Positions 1-6,784 of a DNA stretch of 13,836 nucleotides are shown in pieces. Each line of letters starts with the position of its first letter. The first letter of the stretch is position 1. The translations under genes were made by a program, and so were the position numbers. Source of the stretch: Davidsoniella eucalypti (lineage: Eukaryota > Ascomycota > Sordariomycetes > Microascales > Ceratocystidaceae); NCBI GenBank assembly GCA_004009845.1, contig RMBW01000292.1, positions 1 through 13,836 on the forward strand, read 5' to 3'. Below the pieces are notes generated by a model that was given only the letters and a program-made list of their open reading frames with translations, searched no databases and was not told where the DNA came from.

Positions 1-1140
1 CCCCTTCTGCTGGTTACACTTCTATCCTAGGGAGTCACCGACCGCCTGTCGAAATCGCAAATCCTGATCCCCATGAAGGCCATTACCGCACAAGCCACTG
101 CTGAAGCCTGCTGATTCACGTCTTTTCCCACCACGGCTTCCCCCTCGCAATCGTTTCCGACAGAGGGCCTCAATTTGCTCAGCTGTTTTGGGGCGAAGTA
201 TGCCGTCGCTTTGGGATTCAACGCCGCCTATCTACTGCCTTCCACCCCAGACTGATGGTAGTCAGGAGCGCAGCAATCAGGAGATTGAAACGTACTTGCG
301 CATTTCTGTTCCTTCGCACAGGACGACTGGCCTCACTACTGCCCAAGCGCAATTGGCCCTCAACAAACCGCATTTCCTCAACCACTGGCTCTCTCCCCTT
401 CTTCACCACTCATGGTTTCAACGTGGACATTATTTGAGCCTCCGTTCAAGGCCCCCCTGCTCGACAAATCTCCTGTTTGTGGTGCCAGGAATGGCTATCC
501 AAACTAAGCGACGCACCCAATTCGCGATCGTAGCTATGGCTGCCACCCAGGAACACCAGGAAACCAGCGCTAACCGTCTCCGTCAACCATCTGAAGCTTC
601 AGAGTGGAGATAAGGTCTATCTCAACACGAAGAACCTGACCACGGAGACCGTCCAAGAAGTTAGACTGGTTGGCCAGACTGTACACAGTCCTAGAGGTTA
701 CAGGTACCACAACGTACGATTGAACGTGCCTACAGGCATCCACCCTGTTTTCCACGTAAGCCTAATCCGCCGAGCTCCCAACAACCCCTTACCCTCGCAG
801 GAAGTACCTAATGATGAGCCGCGGCTATCACGGCTAGGGAAGCACTGGAAGACGACTCTGTGGAAACAGGCGAGTACAGAGTGGAAGCAATCGTCAGCAA
901 CGTACCCGCCATGGACACACGCAGGCTTTGGTCAAATGGAAAGGTTACCAAGATGCTACCTGGGAACCATTGGAACACGTGAAGGACACTGCAGCATGGT
1001 TGGTCTTCACGGAGAAGACGAAAAAGAATTGGAACGTGACCCTCCAATCCCTTTACACTGCCTGGTTGCTACCAGAGGATGGCCCCGAGAAGGACCATGG
1101 TACGAGTATGGACACACGCAGTCCACTGATGGTAGGCTAA
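1..1140 (+). pseudogene. Decayed chromovirus integrase and chromodomain (family C element, 3' end of pol)
   Basis: Translation in shifting frames matches the C-terminal half of the Pol proteins elsewhere in the window. It starts at the integrase core (GVTDRLSKSQILIPM), passes DRGPQF-like, HPQTDGSQERSNQEIETYLR and PNNPLPSQE segments, and ends in a chromodomain (VKWKGYQDATWEPLEHV). Many frameshifts and stops break it: a lost base before nt 115, stops around 250-280, and frame changes near 400, 590, 640 and 830. The last piece, 928-1140, is still open and carries the second half of the chromodomain plus a tail ending SPLMVG. No catalytic product is possible. The 5' part of the element lies beyond the left window edge. 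Damage is mainly indels and stops rather than a C-to-T bias, so simple ageing is the likely cause. Confidence 0.9.
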
Positions 1141-1372
1141 GGCAGCAATATTGGCTGCACCACCTTGGTCACCTGCACACCCGAGCGTCTGCAGGATAAG
1201 ATTGCTGACCTATTTTGGAGTTATTTCTGTTTCTGGAGTTATTTCTGTTTTTGGATATTTGAGTACCTGGTACTATACGGTTTTAAGTTTGTATACACCA
1301 TGCTACAGGGGTGTTTTTGTATGTTTAGACGTAAAATTAGTGTAATTTTTCTGCCGATGGGGGGGAAACTAT
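1141..1372 (+). other. 3' UTR and polypurine tract of the C element
   Basis: This is non-coding sequence between the chromodomain stop and the LTR. It contains an 18-bp unit present twice in tandem (copies starting near 1217 and 1235, core GGAGTTATTTCTGTTT). The last 45 nt match the equivalent part of the A elements (GTAAAATTAG, then CTGCCG), followed by a purine run with seven Gs at 1359-1365 that ends four bases before the LTR. That position and composition fit a polypurine tract, the primer for plus-strand DNA synthesis. Confidence 0.75.
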
Positions 1373-1553
1373 TGTAAGAGACTAAGGCCTAGTAAGGTTA
1401 GCCAAGGCATTCCTTGTCAGTACTAGAATCGGCTATAAGTAGGGACCTATTCCCGCCGATTATTAGTCTTAGTTTCTCTTTCTCCTTCATCGGTCTCAAT
1501 CAAACTATTCTTTTACGACCAGTTTTCATCGCAACTCCTCGTATATCGTCTCA
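1373..1553 (+). repeat. LTR, family C (181 bp)
   Basis: It begins TGTAAGAGACTAAGG directly after a polypurine tract and ends TATATCGTCTCA, so it is a TG...CA LTR. The second half is close to LTR A (shared TTAGTCTTAGTTTCTCTTTCTCC and CATCGGTCTCAAT segments), while the U3 part is diverged. A TATA-like TATAAGTA lies at 1434 and the presumed RNA start ATCGGTCTCAA at 1489-1499. A small U3 dyad, CAAGG/CCTTG, sits at 1403-1416. By position it is the 3' LTR of the decayed element to its left. A leader and gag start also follow it, so one LTR serves two element fragments. Confidence 0.85.
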
Positions 1554-1759
1554 GTATTCATTCTGTCCAAGCCGTCCGCTTGCCCTCTCTTCTGTCCAAG
1601 CCGACCGCTTGCCCCCCTCTTCTTTGTCCAAACACCGTCTCTGTTTGCCCCTATCCTGTCCAGACTCTGCCTAAACAGTCTGCCCCTTGTCCAAGCCTTC
1701 CTCCTACAAGGCTTGCCCCTACCAGTCCGCTTGTTTACCCCTTGCGCTTCTAAGTCACT
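1554..1759 (+). other. 5' leader of a C-like element with five hairpin repeats
   Basis: This is leader sequence between an LTR and a gag start, related to the leader at 6441-6784. Five units of about 29-32 nt have the form TGTCC, stem, loop, stem, GCC. The dyads lie at 1568-1582 (CAAGC/GCTTG), 1597-1611 (CAAGC/GCTTG), 1629-1647 (CAAACA/TGTTTG), 1661-1682 (CAGACT/AGTCTG) and 1692-1715 (CAAGCCTT/AAGGCTTG). The stems differ in sequence yet remain fully paired, which argues for a conserved RNA structure. The self-priming PBS that should follow the LTR is missing: the LTR joins directly to GTATTCATTCTGTCC. Confidence 0.75.
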
Positions 1760-1803
1760 ATGTCTGACTTCGCCCTCCTGTATCTGGCCATTATGGCACC
1801 CCT
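1760..1803 (+). pseudogene. Gag start fragment (C-like element), cut by LTR B
   Basis: An ATG in context CACTATGTCT follows the hairpin leader, exactly as in the complete element at 6785 (CACCATGTCT). The 14 readable codons give MSDFALLYLAIMAP, a hydrophobic start like that of the intact Gag (MSGLLFLFWGLLATL), though few residues are identical. The reading stops at the junction with LTR B at 1804. This piece also supports choosing the ATG at 6785 as the true Gag start. Confidence 0.65.
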
Positions 1804-1982
1804 TGTAAGGGTCTAAGGCCCTGGTTGGTTTGGCTAAGCTTGATCTTAGCCTATGCAAAACGGTTATAAATAGGGACGTCTTCCCGCCGTTATTCCAACA
1901 GATAATAGTCCTTCTCTCCATCGGCCACAATCTAATCACCCTTTCTAAGATTGTTGGCCTCGTCCCTCCTTAGATCCTCTCA
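1804..1982 (+). repeat. Lone LTR, family B (179 bp)
   Basis: TG...CA unit nearly identical to 13209-13386; visible differences are a one-base G deletion and T/A change in the other copy. It has TATAAATA at 1865-1872, the presumed RNA start ATCGGCCACAA at 1920-1930 and a U3 dyad GGCTAAG-6 nt-CTTAGCC at 1832-1851. No polypurine tract precedes it and no PBS follows it. Its flanks are a plus-strand gag start on the left and a minus-strand integrase piece on the right. The 5-mers on either side (CCCCT, CTGGC) do not match. It is therefore a solo LTR or recombination junction, not the end of an element still in place. Confidence 0.85.
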
Positions 1983-2177
1983 CTGGCCAACCAGTCTAGC
2001 TTCTTGGATGGTCTCTCCGTGGTCAGGTTCTTCGTGTTGAGGTATACCTTATCTCCCACTCTGAAACTCTCGGATGGTTGACGGAGACGGTTGGCGCTGG
2101 TTTCCTGGTGTTCCTGGGTGGCAGCCATAGCTACGATCGCGAATTGGGTTGCGTCGCTTAGTTTGGATAGCCATTCC
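1983..2177 (-). pseudogene. Integrase C-terminal fragment, reversed, between two LTRs
   Basis: Read on the minus strand, it encodes the segment ATQFAIVAMAATQEHQETSANRLRQPSESFRVGDKVYLNTKN and onward to KKLDWLA, the integrase region just before the chromodomain. It is almost the reverse complement of nt 491-685 but better preserved, because its frame is open where the other copy is broken. It is truncated on both sides, by LTR B at 1982 and by the minus-strand LTR A at 2178. The likely origin is another C-like element into which the minus-strand A element inserted. Confidence 0.8.
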
Positions 2178-2356
2178 TGAGACGATATACGAGGATTTGC
2201 AAGGAAAAATGGTCGTAAAGATGAATTGAATTGAGACCGATGAGGGAGAAAGAGAAACTAAGACTAAACTACGAGGGAATCGGTCCCTATTTATGTCAAA
2301 GTCAAGTAGGGCCAAGGCATGACTTGGCCAATACTGATGGGCCTTAGACCCTTACA
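2178..2356 (-). repeat. 3' LTR of the minus-strand A element (179 bp)
   Basis: This is the reverse complement of LTR A. It differs from the two plus-strand A LTRs by one visible base (TTGCAAGG against TTGCGAGG near 2199-2206). Its element-sense start is TGTAAGGG at 2356, preceded in element sense by a polypurine tract with eight Gs. Its outer flank at 2173-2177 is ATTCC. The matching target duplication would lie beyond the window. Confidence 0.9.
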
Positions 2357-2644
2357 ATAGTCTCCCCCCCCACCGGCAGAAAAAATTTACTAATTTTGCA
2401 ACAAAACCCATAAAAACTCCTTCAAACAACCAATACAATATGACAAATAACAGAAAACAAGATGAGCCATGGTAACAATCCAATAAAACAAAAATAACAC
2501 TTTCCAAACAGGGTAAGGATACCGGAAGCGGTAGGCGCTAGGGGGCGCAAGCGGTCGTCGTGGCGCAGTGATGTGCAGCACAGCCTCCAATCGGGGAGGA
2601 TTGCGTGTGTCGAGGGTCACGCCGTAGCCCTTGTCGGATCTGCT
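2357..2644 (-). other. 3' UTR and polypurine tract of the minus-strand A element
   Basis: This is non-coding sequence from the pol stop to the LTR. In element sense it is T-rich and ends with a purine tract (complement of 2361-2374, GGTGGGGGGGGAGA) directly before the LTR, the expected plus-strand primer. No independent gene is visible. The part nearest pol (about 2530-2644) differs from the plus-strand copy at clearly more sites than pol itself does. Confidence 0.75.
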
Positions 2645-5600
2645 CTACGACAATAACCAGGCAGTGTACAGAGACTGGACAGTAATATCCCAGTTCTTCT
2701 TGGTTTTCTCCGTGAAGATGCGCCAGGCAACAGTGTCTTCCACATGTTCCAGAGGTTCCCACGTCGCATCTTGGTAGCCTAGCCATTTGACGAGGGCTTG
2801 CTTGTGACCTCGGGAAGTGCGCTGTTTCAATATTGCCTCCACCCTGTACTCACCAGCCTCCAATGAGGGGTCCTCAAGCGCTTCCCTAGCCGTGATTGCG
2901 ACAGGCTCATCGTCCTGAATTTCCTGAGATGGCAAGGGGTTGTTTGGGGCGCGTCGGATGAGGCTCACATGGAAGACTGGGTGAATATCCGAGGGTACGT
3001 TCAGGCGAACGTTATGGCTGCCTACAACTTCCAGGACAGTGTACCGTCTAGCTAGCCAGTCTAGCTTCTTTGAAGGCCTTTCCGTAGTCAGGTGCTTCGT
3101 GTTTAGGTAAACTAGGTCTCCTACTTTGAAACTTTCAGAGGGCTGGCGAAGACGGTTAGCACTGTTCTCCTGGTGTTCTTGGGCGGCTGCCATGGCGACA
3201 ATAGCGAACTGGGTGGCATCACTTAGCTTTGCTAACCAATCCTGGGCCCCGCGTACTGGAGACTTATTCGAGGCTGGGGGCCCTTGTACAGATGGTTCGA
3301 TAATGTCGACGTTAAAACCGTGGGTCATGAAGAAAGGAGAGAGGCCTGTAGCGGAAGAGATCCTGTTGTTTAGGGCGAGTTGCGCTTGAGGCAGCAAGGA
3401 GGCCCAGTCGTCCTGGGCAAAGGAACAGAAATTGCGCAGGTATGTTTCAATCTCCTGATTACTGCGTTCTTGGCTGCCATCCGTCTGCGGATGGAACGCT
3501 GTGGACAGGCGACGCTGAATGCCGAACCGGCGACATACTTCTCCCCAGAATAATTGAGCAAATTGAGGCCCTCTGTCGGAGACAATTGCTTGAGGGAAAC
3601 CGTGGTGCGAGAAAACATGGATTAGCAAGGCTTCAGCGGTGGCTTGTGCGGTTGTGGACGACATAGGGATCAGGATTTGGGACTTAGACAGGCGGTCGGT
3701 GACACCCAGAATGGAAGTATAGCCCGAAGAGGTAGGTAGTGGGCCAATAAAGTCCATTGCTAGTTCAGCCCAGGGTCTAGACGGTACAGGCAGCGGTTTC
3801 AACAGACCGCGCTTCTGCTCTCGCCAGATCTTGCTCTTGCCGCAAGAGGAGCAGTTGGACACGAATCGTCGGACGTCGTTAGTCAGGCCAGGCCAGGCAT
3901 ACTCGCGCGATACAAGATCACGAGTGATTGCTCTTCCTGGGTGTCCGGCCAGAGTAGAGTCGTGAATTTGCTGGATGATCTTGGTTCTCAGGGGTTCGTA
4001 ATATGGGACCCAAAGTCTATCACGCCAGCGCAGCAGTCCGTCTTGGTCAACCTTACATTCGCTCATCTGCCATTGCAGACCCCAGTCGGCGGGGAACGAG
4101 CGGGCTTCGTCTCGCACTAATTTACGAGCCAGCCACCAGCGGTTATTATTGGCAAGGGCTTGGTTCCATAGGTCAGTCATCTCGGGATCAGCGAAAGGGG
4201 ATGATACTACTTCTCTAGTTGCGTTATCGTCAGTCGGCGCATCCTTGTCTGGCTCCTGAGCCCAAACTGCGCCAATTACTACCAGGTCATTGCTCGCCTC
4301 ACTCTTCTCGAGGAGTTGATGCACACGACTAGCCAGCCTATCGTCTTTTTCGTCGGCTGGCATGTCCTGGTCCCTTCTTGAAAGGGCGTCTGGTACAACT
4401 TGCTCGGTGCCTGGGCGATGGCGCAGGCAGAAGCTGAAGTCAGAGAGCTCATATCCCCAGCGACGCTGTCTCTCGGCAAGCGTCCTCTTAGTGCGAAAGT
4501 ACTCCAGATTACGGTGGTCAGTGTATACCACAAAGTCAACCCCTAGGAGGAAATGGCGCCATTCTCGAATGGACCAGTAAATAGCCAACATCTCCTTGTC
4601 GTGAATCGGGTAATTGGCTTCCGGGGGAGTAAGTTTGCGCGAGAGGAAGGCGATGGGGTGCATAAGGCCATCATCGCCTCGCTGGGATAATTCTGCTCCT
4701 AAGGCGTAACCAGACGAGTCGGCGGTCAGTACAGTTTCTTTCAGGGGGTCAAAAGGAGTCAGAACAGGGGGAGTAAGGAAGGCTTTCTTAACTTCGGCAA
4801 AAGAGTGAGCGCAGGCGTCAGACCATACGAAAGGTGTGTCCTTCTTAGTTAACCCTACCAGAGGCGCCATCAATTCCGACAGTCGAGGCACAAAATCTCT
4901 GTAGAAATTCACGAAGCCGATAAACCCGCGTAAACCTTTCAATGTCGTAGGAGGTTTCCATTCACGAATCGCTAGGGTTTTCTCGGGGTCTGCCTTGATA
5001 CCAATACCAGGGCCGACTATGAACCCGAGGAACTTAATCTCCTTGGCCAGAAAGTGACACTTGCGCAAGTCGAGTTGGAGGCCGGCTTGATCGAGTGCAT
5101 GGACGATCTCGAGCACTAGTTGTCTATGCTCCTCCTCAGTACCGCTGGAGTAAATATCCACGTCATCGATATAAGCGCTGCAGCTAATACCTAGCCATTT
5201 CCGAAGGACCGAGTTGATGTAGCGTTGGAAGGCGGCAGGGGCATTGGTCAGACCGAAAGGGATGACGTTCCATTCGAAGGCCCCTAGGGGAGTCCGAAAA
5301 GCGGTTAACTCCTCATAGCCAGGGGCTATACGAATACGATGAAAGGCAGCAATGACATCTACCTTGGACACCCACTTGGCTTCCGAAATTTGCCGCAGGG
5401 TGTCATGGATAAGGGGTAAGGGGTATGAGTCCTTTTTGGAAATAGCGTTGACTGCGCGGTAGTCTACGCAGAAGCGAATTCCACCTCCAGGTTTCTTTAC
5501 AAATAGCACTGGAGAGCCCACTTCAGACTTTGTGTCCTTTATCCATTTAGTAGCCAGTAGTTCCGTCAGCGTCTTCTGCATCACCAACAACTCTGCGCGA

Positions 5601-6247
5601 GACAACGGGTACAGCGATTGTATAGGTAACGTCTTTCCCTCCAGCAGCTCGATCTTCAAGTCCACTCCAGGCCGGTGCGGCGGGAGGTCCTTGGACGCTT
5701 TTGCCTCGAAGGCAGAGGCTACGGGTCTTAACCACTCAGGTAGTGGCGGTCTCTCCTGTTCCTTTTGCGCTAATGCTCTGTTGACGTCCTCCAGCGTAAT
5801 ACGGAAGATGGCGAGGTCGTCGTCGTTGTCGCAAAGGGCATGAAATTCGTCGGGGGTAAGTTCTTCGGCTGTAGGTACTTCAATCTGCCCGGAACGAGGG
5901 TGCAAGTGCACGTCGTGGTTGATGAGCCAGCGTTGACCGAGTATCAGGTCTTCGGTCTGGCCGGGGACGACGTAGGCCCATATGTCCTCGTGGTGGTCGG
6001 GCAAGTGTAGGGTGAACTGGGCGATTTGGGTGATGACGGGAGGACTGGTTTGCGATGCAGCGAGTGATACCTTACGAGGTTCGATGGGTAATGTCTTCGT
6101 GGCGTAGGCGAGTAGGCGCGGGGGCACGACGGCGAGGCAGAGACAGCCACTGTCGACGAGAGCCTTCGTAGAAAAGGTATTCATAGATAAATCTAGATAC
6201 GTTCCCTTAGCTCCCATCTCTAATCTAACTATCTGTTCGCCTTCCAT
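2645..6247 (-). CDS. pol: Chromovirus Pol polyprotein (protease, RT, RNase H, integrase, chromodomain), intact
   Basis: This 1200-aa open frame is the full-length Pol of the A family. Domains in order: retropepsin with VDSG at 31-34 and LILGQRWL at 101-108; reverse transcriptase about 200-460 with catalytic D297 and YIDD 359-362; RNase H about 505-625 with D510, E552, D577 and D620; integrase zinc finger H762/H769/C799/C802; DDE core D832, D891, E927 (35 residues between the last two); a GPY/F-like module near 1060-1100; and a chromodomain about 1133-1186 with possible methyl-lysine cage residues Y1134, W1155 and Y1158 and the motif TWEP. The enzymes copy element RNA into DNA and integrate it. 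The chromodomain is known in this family to steer integration to heterochromatin. The start ATG follows the gag stop by 38 nt in the element, and the plus-strand insertion lies just upstream. Confidence 0.95.
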   Translation of the reverse strand: MEGEQIVRLEMGAKGTYLDLSMNTFSTKALVDSGCLCLAVVPPRLLAYATKTLPIEPRKVSLAASQTSPPVITQIAQFTLHLPDHHEDIWAYVVPGQTEDLILGQRWLINHDVHLHPRSGQIEVPTAEELTPDEFHALCDNDDDLAIFRITLEDVNRALAQKEQERPPLPEWLRPVASAFEAKASKDLPPHRPGVDLKIELLEGKTLPIQSLYPLSRAELLVMQKTLTELLATKWIKDTKSEVGSPVLFVKKPGGGIRFCVDYRAVNAISKKDSYPLPLIHDTLRQISEAKWVSKVDVIAAFHRIRIAPGYEELTAFRTPLGAFEWNVIPFGLTNAPAAFQRYINSVLRKWLGISCSAYIDDVDIYSSGTEEEHRQLVLEIVHALDQAGLQLDLRKCHFLAKEIKFLGFIVGPGIGIKADPEKTLAIREWKPPTTLKGLRGFIGFVNFYRDFVPRLSELMAPLVGLTKKDTPFVWSDACAHSFAEVKKAFLTPPVLTPFDPLKETVLTADSSGYALGAELSQRGDDGLMHPIAFLSRKLTPPEANYPIHDKEMLAIYWSIREWRHFLLGVDFVVYTDHRNLEYFRTKRTLAERQRRWGYELSDFSFCLRHRPGTEQVVPDALSRRDQDMPADEKDDRLASRVHQLLEKSEASNDLVVIGAVWAQEPDKDAPTDDNATREVVSSPFADPEMTDLWNQALANNNRWWLARKLVRDEARSFPADWGLQWQMSECKVDQDGLLRWRDRLWVPYYEPLRTKIIQQIHDSTLAGHPGRAITRDLVSREYAWPGLTNDVRRFVSNCSSCGKSKIWREQKRGLLKPLPVPSRPWAELAMDFIGPLPTSSGYTSILGVTDRLSKSQILIPMSSTTAQATAEALLIHVFSHHGFPQAIVSDRGPQFAQLFWGEVCRRFGIQRRLSTAFHPQTDGSQERSNQEIETYLRNFCSFAQDDWASLLPQAQLALNNRISSATGLSPFFMTHGFNVDIIEPSVQGPPASNKSPVRGAQDWLAKLSDATQFAIVAMAAAQEHQENSANRLRQPSESFKVGDLVYLNTKHLTTERPSKKLDWLARRYTVLEVVGSHNVRLNVPSDIHPVFHVSLIRRAPNNPLPSQEIQDDEPVAITAREALEDPSLEAGEYRVEAILKQRTSRGHKQALVKWLGYQDATWEPLEHVEDTVAWRIFTEKTKKNWDITVQSLYTAWLLS

Positions 6248-6261
6248 CGTATCCTCCTTAC
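6234..6261 (+). repeat. Left copy of a 28-bp flanking duplication of the plus-strand A element
   Basis: The 28 nt just left of the 5' LTR are repeated exactly at 12799-12826, just right of the 3' LTR. They come from the minus-strand element's gag-pol gap and pol start, and so are target sequence. Ty3/gypsy integrases normally leave 4-6 bp, so the length is unusual. The left edge forms a small palindrome with the LTR: CCTTAC, T, GTAAGG. Confidence 0.85.
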
Positions 6262-6440
6262 TGTAAGGGTCTAAGGCCCATCAGTATTGGCCAAGTCATG
6301 CCTTGGCCCTACTTGACTTTGACATAAATAGGGACCGATTCCCTCGTAGTTTAGTCTTAGTTTCTCTTTCTCCCTCATCGGTCTCAATTCAATTCATCTT
6401 TACGACCATTTTTCCTCGCAAATCCTCGTATATCGTCTCA
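6262..6440 (+). repeat. 5' LTR of the plus-strand A element (179 bp)
   Basis: TG...CA unit identical to 12620-12798. U3 probably covers 6262-6376 and R/U5 begins at 6377. Features are the dyad GGCCAAG-6 nt-CTTGGCC at 6289-6308, TATA-like ATAAATAG at 6324-6331, a CT-rich stretch near 6359-6376 and the self-priming sequence ATCGGTCTCAA at 6377-6387. Confidence 0.95.
6289..6331 (+). promoter_or_regulatory. U3 dyad and TATA-like promoter of LTR A
   Basis: An inverted repeat with 7-bp arms and a 6-nt spacer (6289-6308) precedes ATAAATAG (6324-6331). The inferred RNA start at 6377 lies 53 nt downstream, and the same spacing is seen in LTR B and LTR C. The dyad occupies the same place in LTR B with different but still paired bases. 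It may be a DNA-binding site or an RNA hairpin near the 3' end of the genome RNA, since U3 is also transcribed there. The start site is inferred, not measured. Confidence 0.55.
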
Positions 6441-6442
6441 TT

Positions 6443-6453
6443 TTGAGACCGAT
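6443..6453 (+). other. Self-priming primer-binding site (family A)
   Basis: Two nt after the LTR lies TTGAGACCGAT, the exact complement of ATCGGTCTCAA at 6377-6387 in the LTR. In Tf1 the first 11 nt of the mRNA fold back on the PBS and are cleaved to prime reverse transcription. Here the match is also 11 nt and places the RNA 5' end at about 6377. Family B shows the same arrangement with compensating base changes. Confidence 0.85.
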
Positions 6454-6470
6454 AACTCTTAAGTTTTTGT

Positions 6471-6733
6471 TGTCCAAGCCGTCTGCTTGCCCTCTTTTCT
6501 GTCCAAGCCGTCTGCTTGCCCTCTCTTCCGTCCAAGCCGTCCGCTTGCCCTCTCTGTTGTCCAAGCCGTCCGCTTGCCTATCTTCCTGTCCAAGCCGTCC
6601 GCTTGCCACTTTTCCTGTCCAAGCCGTCCGCTTGCCCCTTTTCCTGTACAAGCCGACCGCTTGATTTCTCCCTTTGTCCAAGCCGTTTGCTTGCCTTTAT
6701 TCGTCCTGTCCAAGCCGTTTGCTTGCCCTATTG
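6471..6733 (+). repeat. Nine tandem 29-bp leader repeats, each a small hairpin
   Basis: Units start at 6471, 6500, 6529, 6558, 6587, 6616, 6645, 6675 and 6707. Each has the core TGTCCAAGCCGTCCGCTTGC or a close variant and a pyrimidine-rich spacer. Inside each unit CAAGC pairs with GCTTG around a five-base loop (CGTCT, CGTCC, CGACC or CGTTT). The stem is invariant and only the loop changes. The period of 29 is not a multiple of three, so open frames over it are shadows. A related array with covarying stems occurs at 1554-1759. The remainder of the leader up to the gag ATG (6734-6784) is pyrimidine-rich and has only a degenerate tenth copy. Confidence 0.85.
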
Positions 6734-6784
6734 CACCTGCCTTATCCGTCCGCTCGCCCGCTTCTCGCACACGTCCAAGTCACC

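Noticed and set aside
1..1140. RIP-type C-to-T mutation in the decayed pol
   Set aside because: The damage is dominated by indels and scattered stops, and the base composition is not clearly AT-rich.
6443..6453. tRNA-primed PBS
   Set aside because: No typical tRNA 3' end (a TGG start just after the LTR) is seen, while an exact 11-nt match to the element's own LTR is present in two families.
6471..6733. CRISPR-like array (regular 29-bp repeats)
   Set aside because: The whole period is repeat, with only about 8 nt of pyrimidine-rich filler and no unique spacers. It lies in a retrotransposon leader with no cas genes.
6674..6784. Longer Gag starting at 6674
   Set aside because: That start is a TTG inside a leader repeat. 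The ATG at 6785 has a good context and is conserved at 1760.
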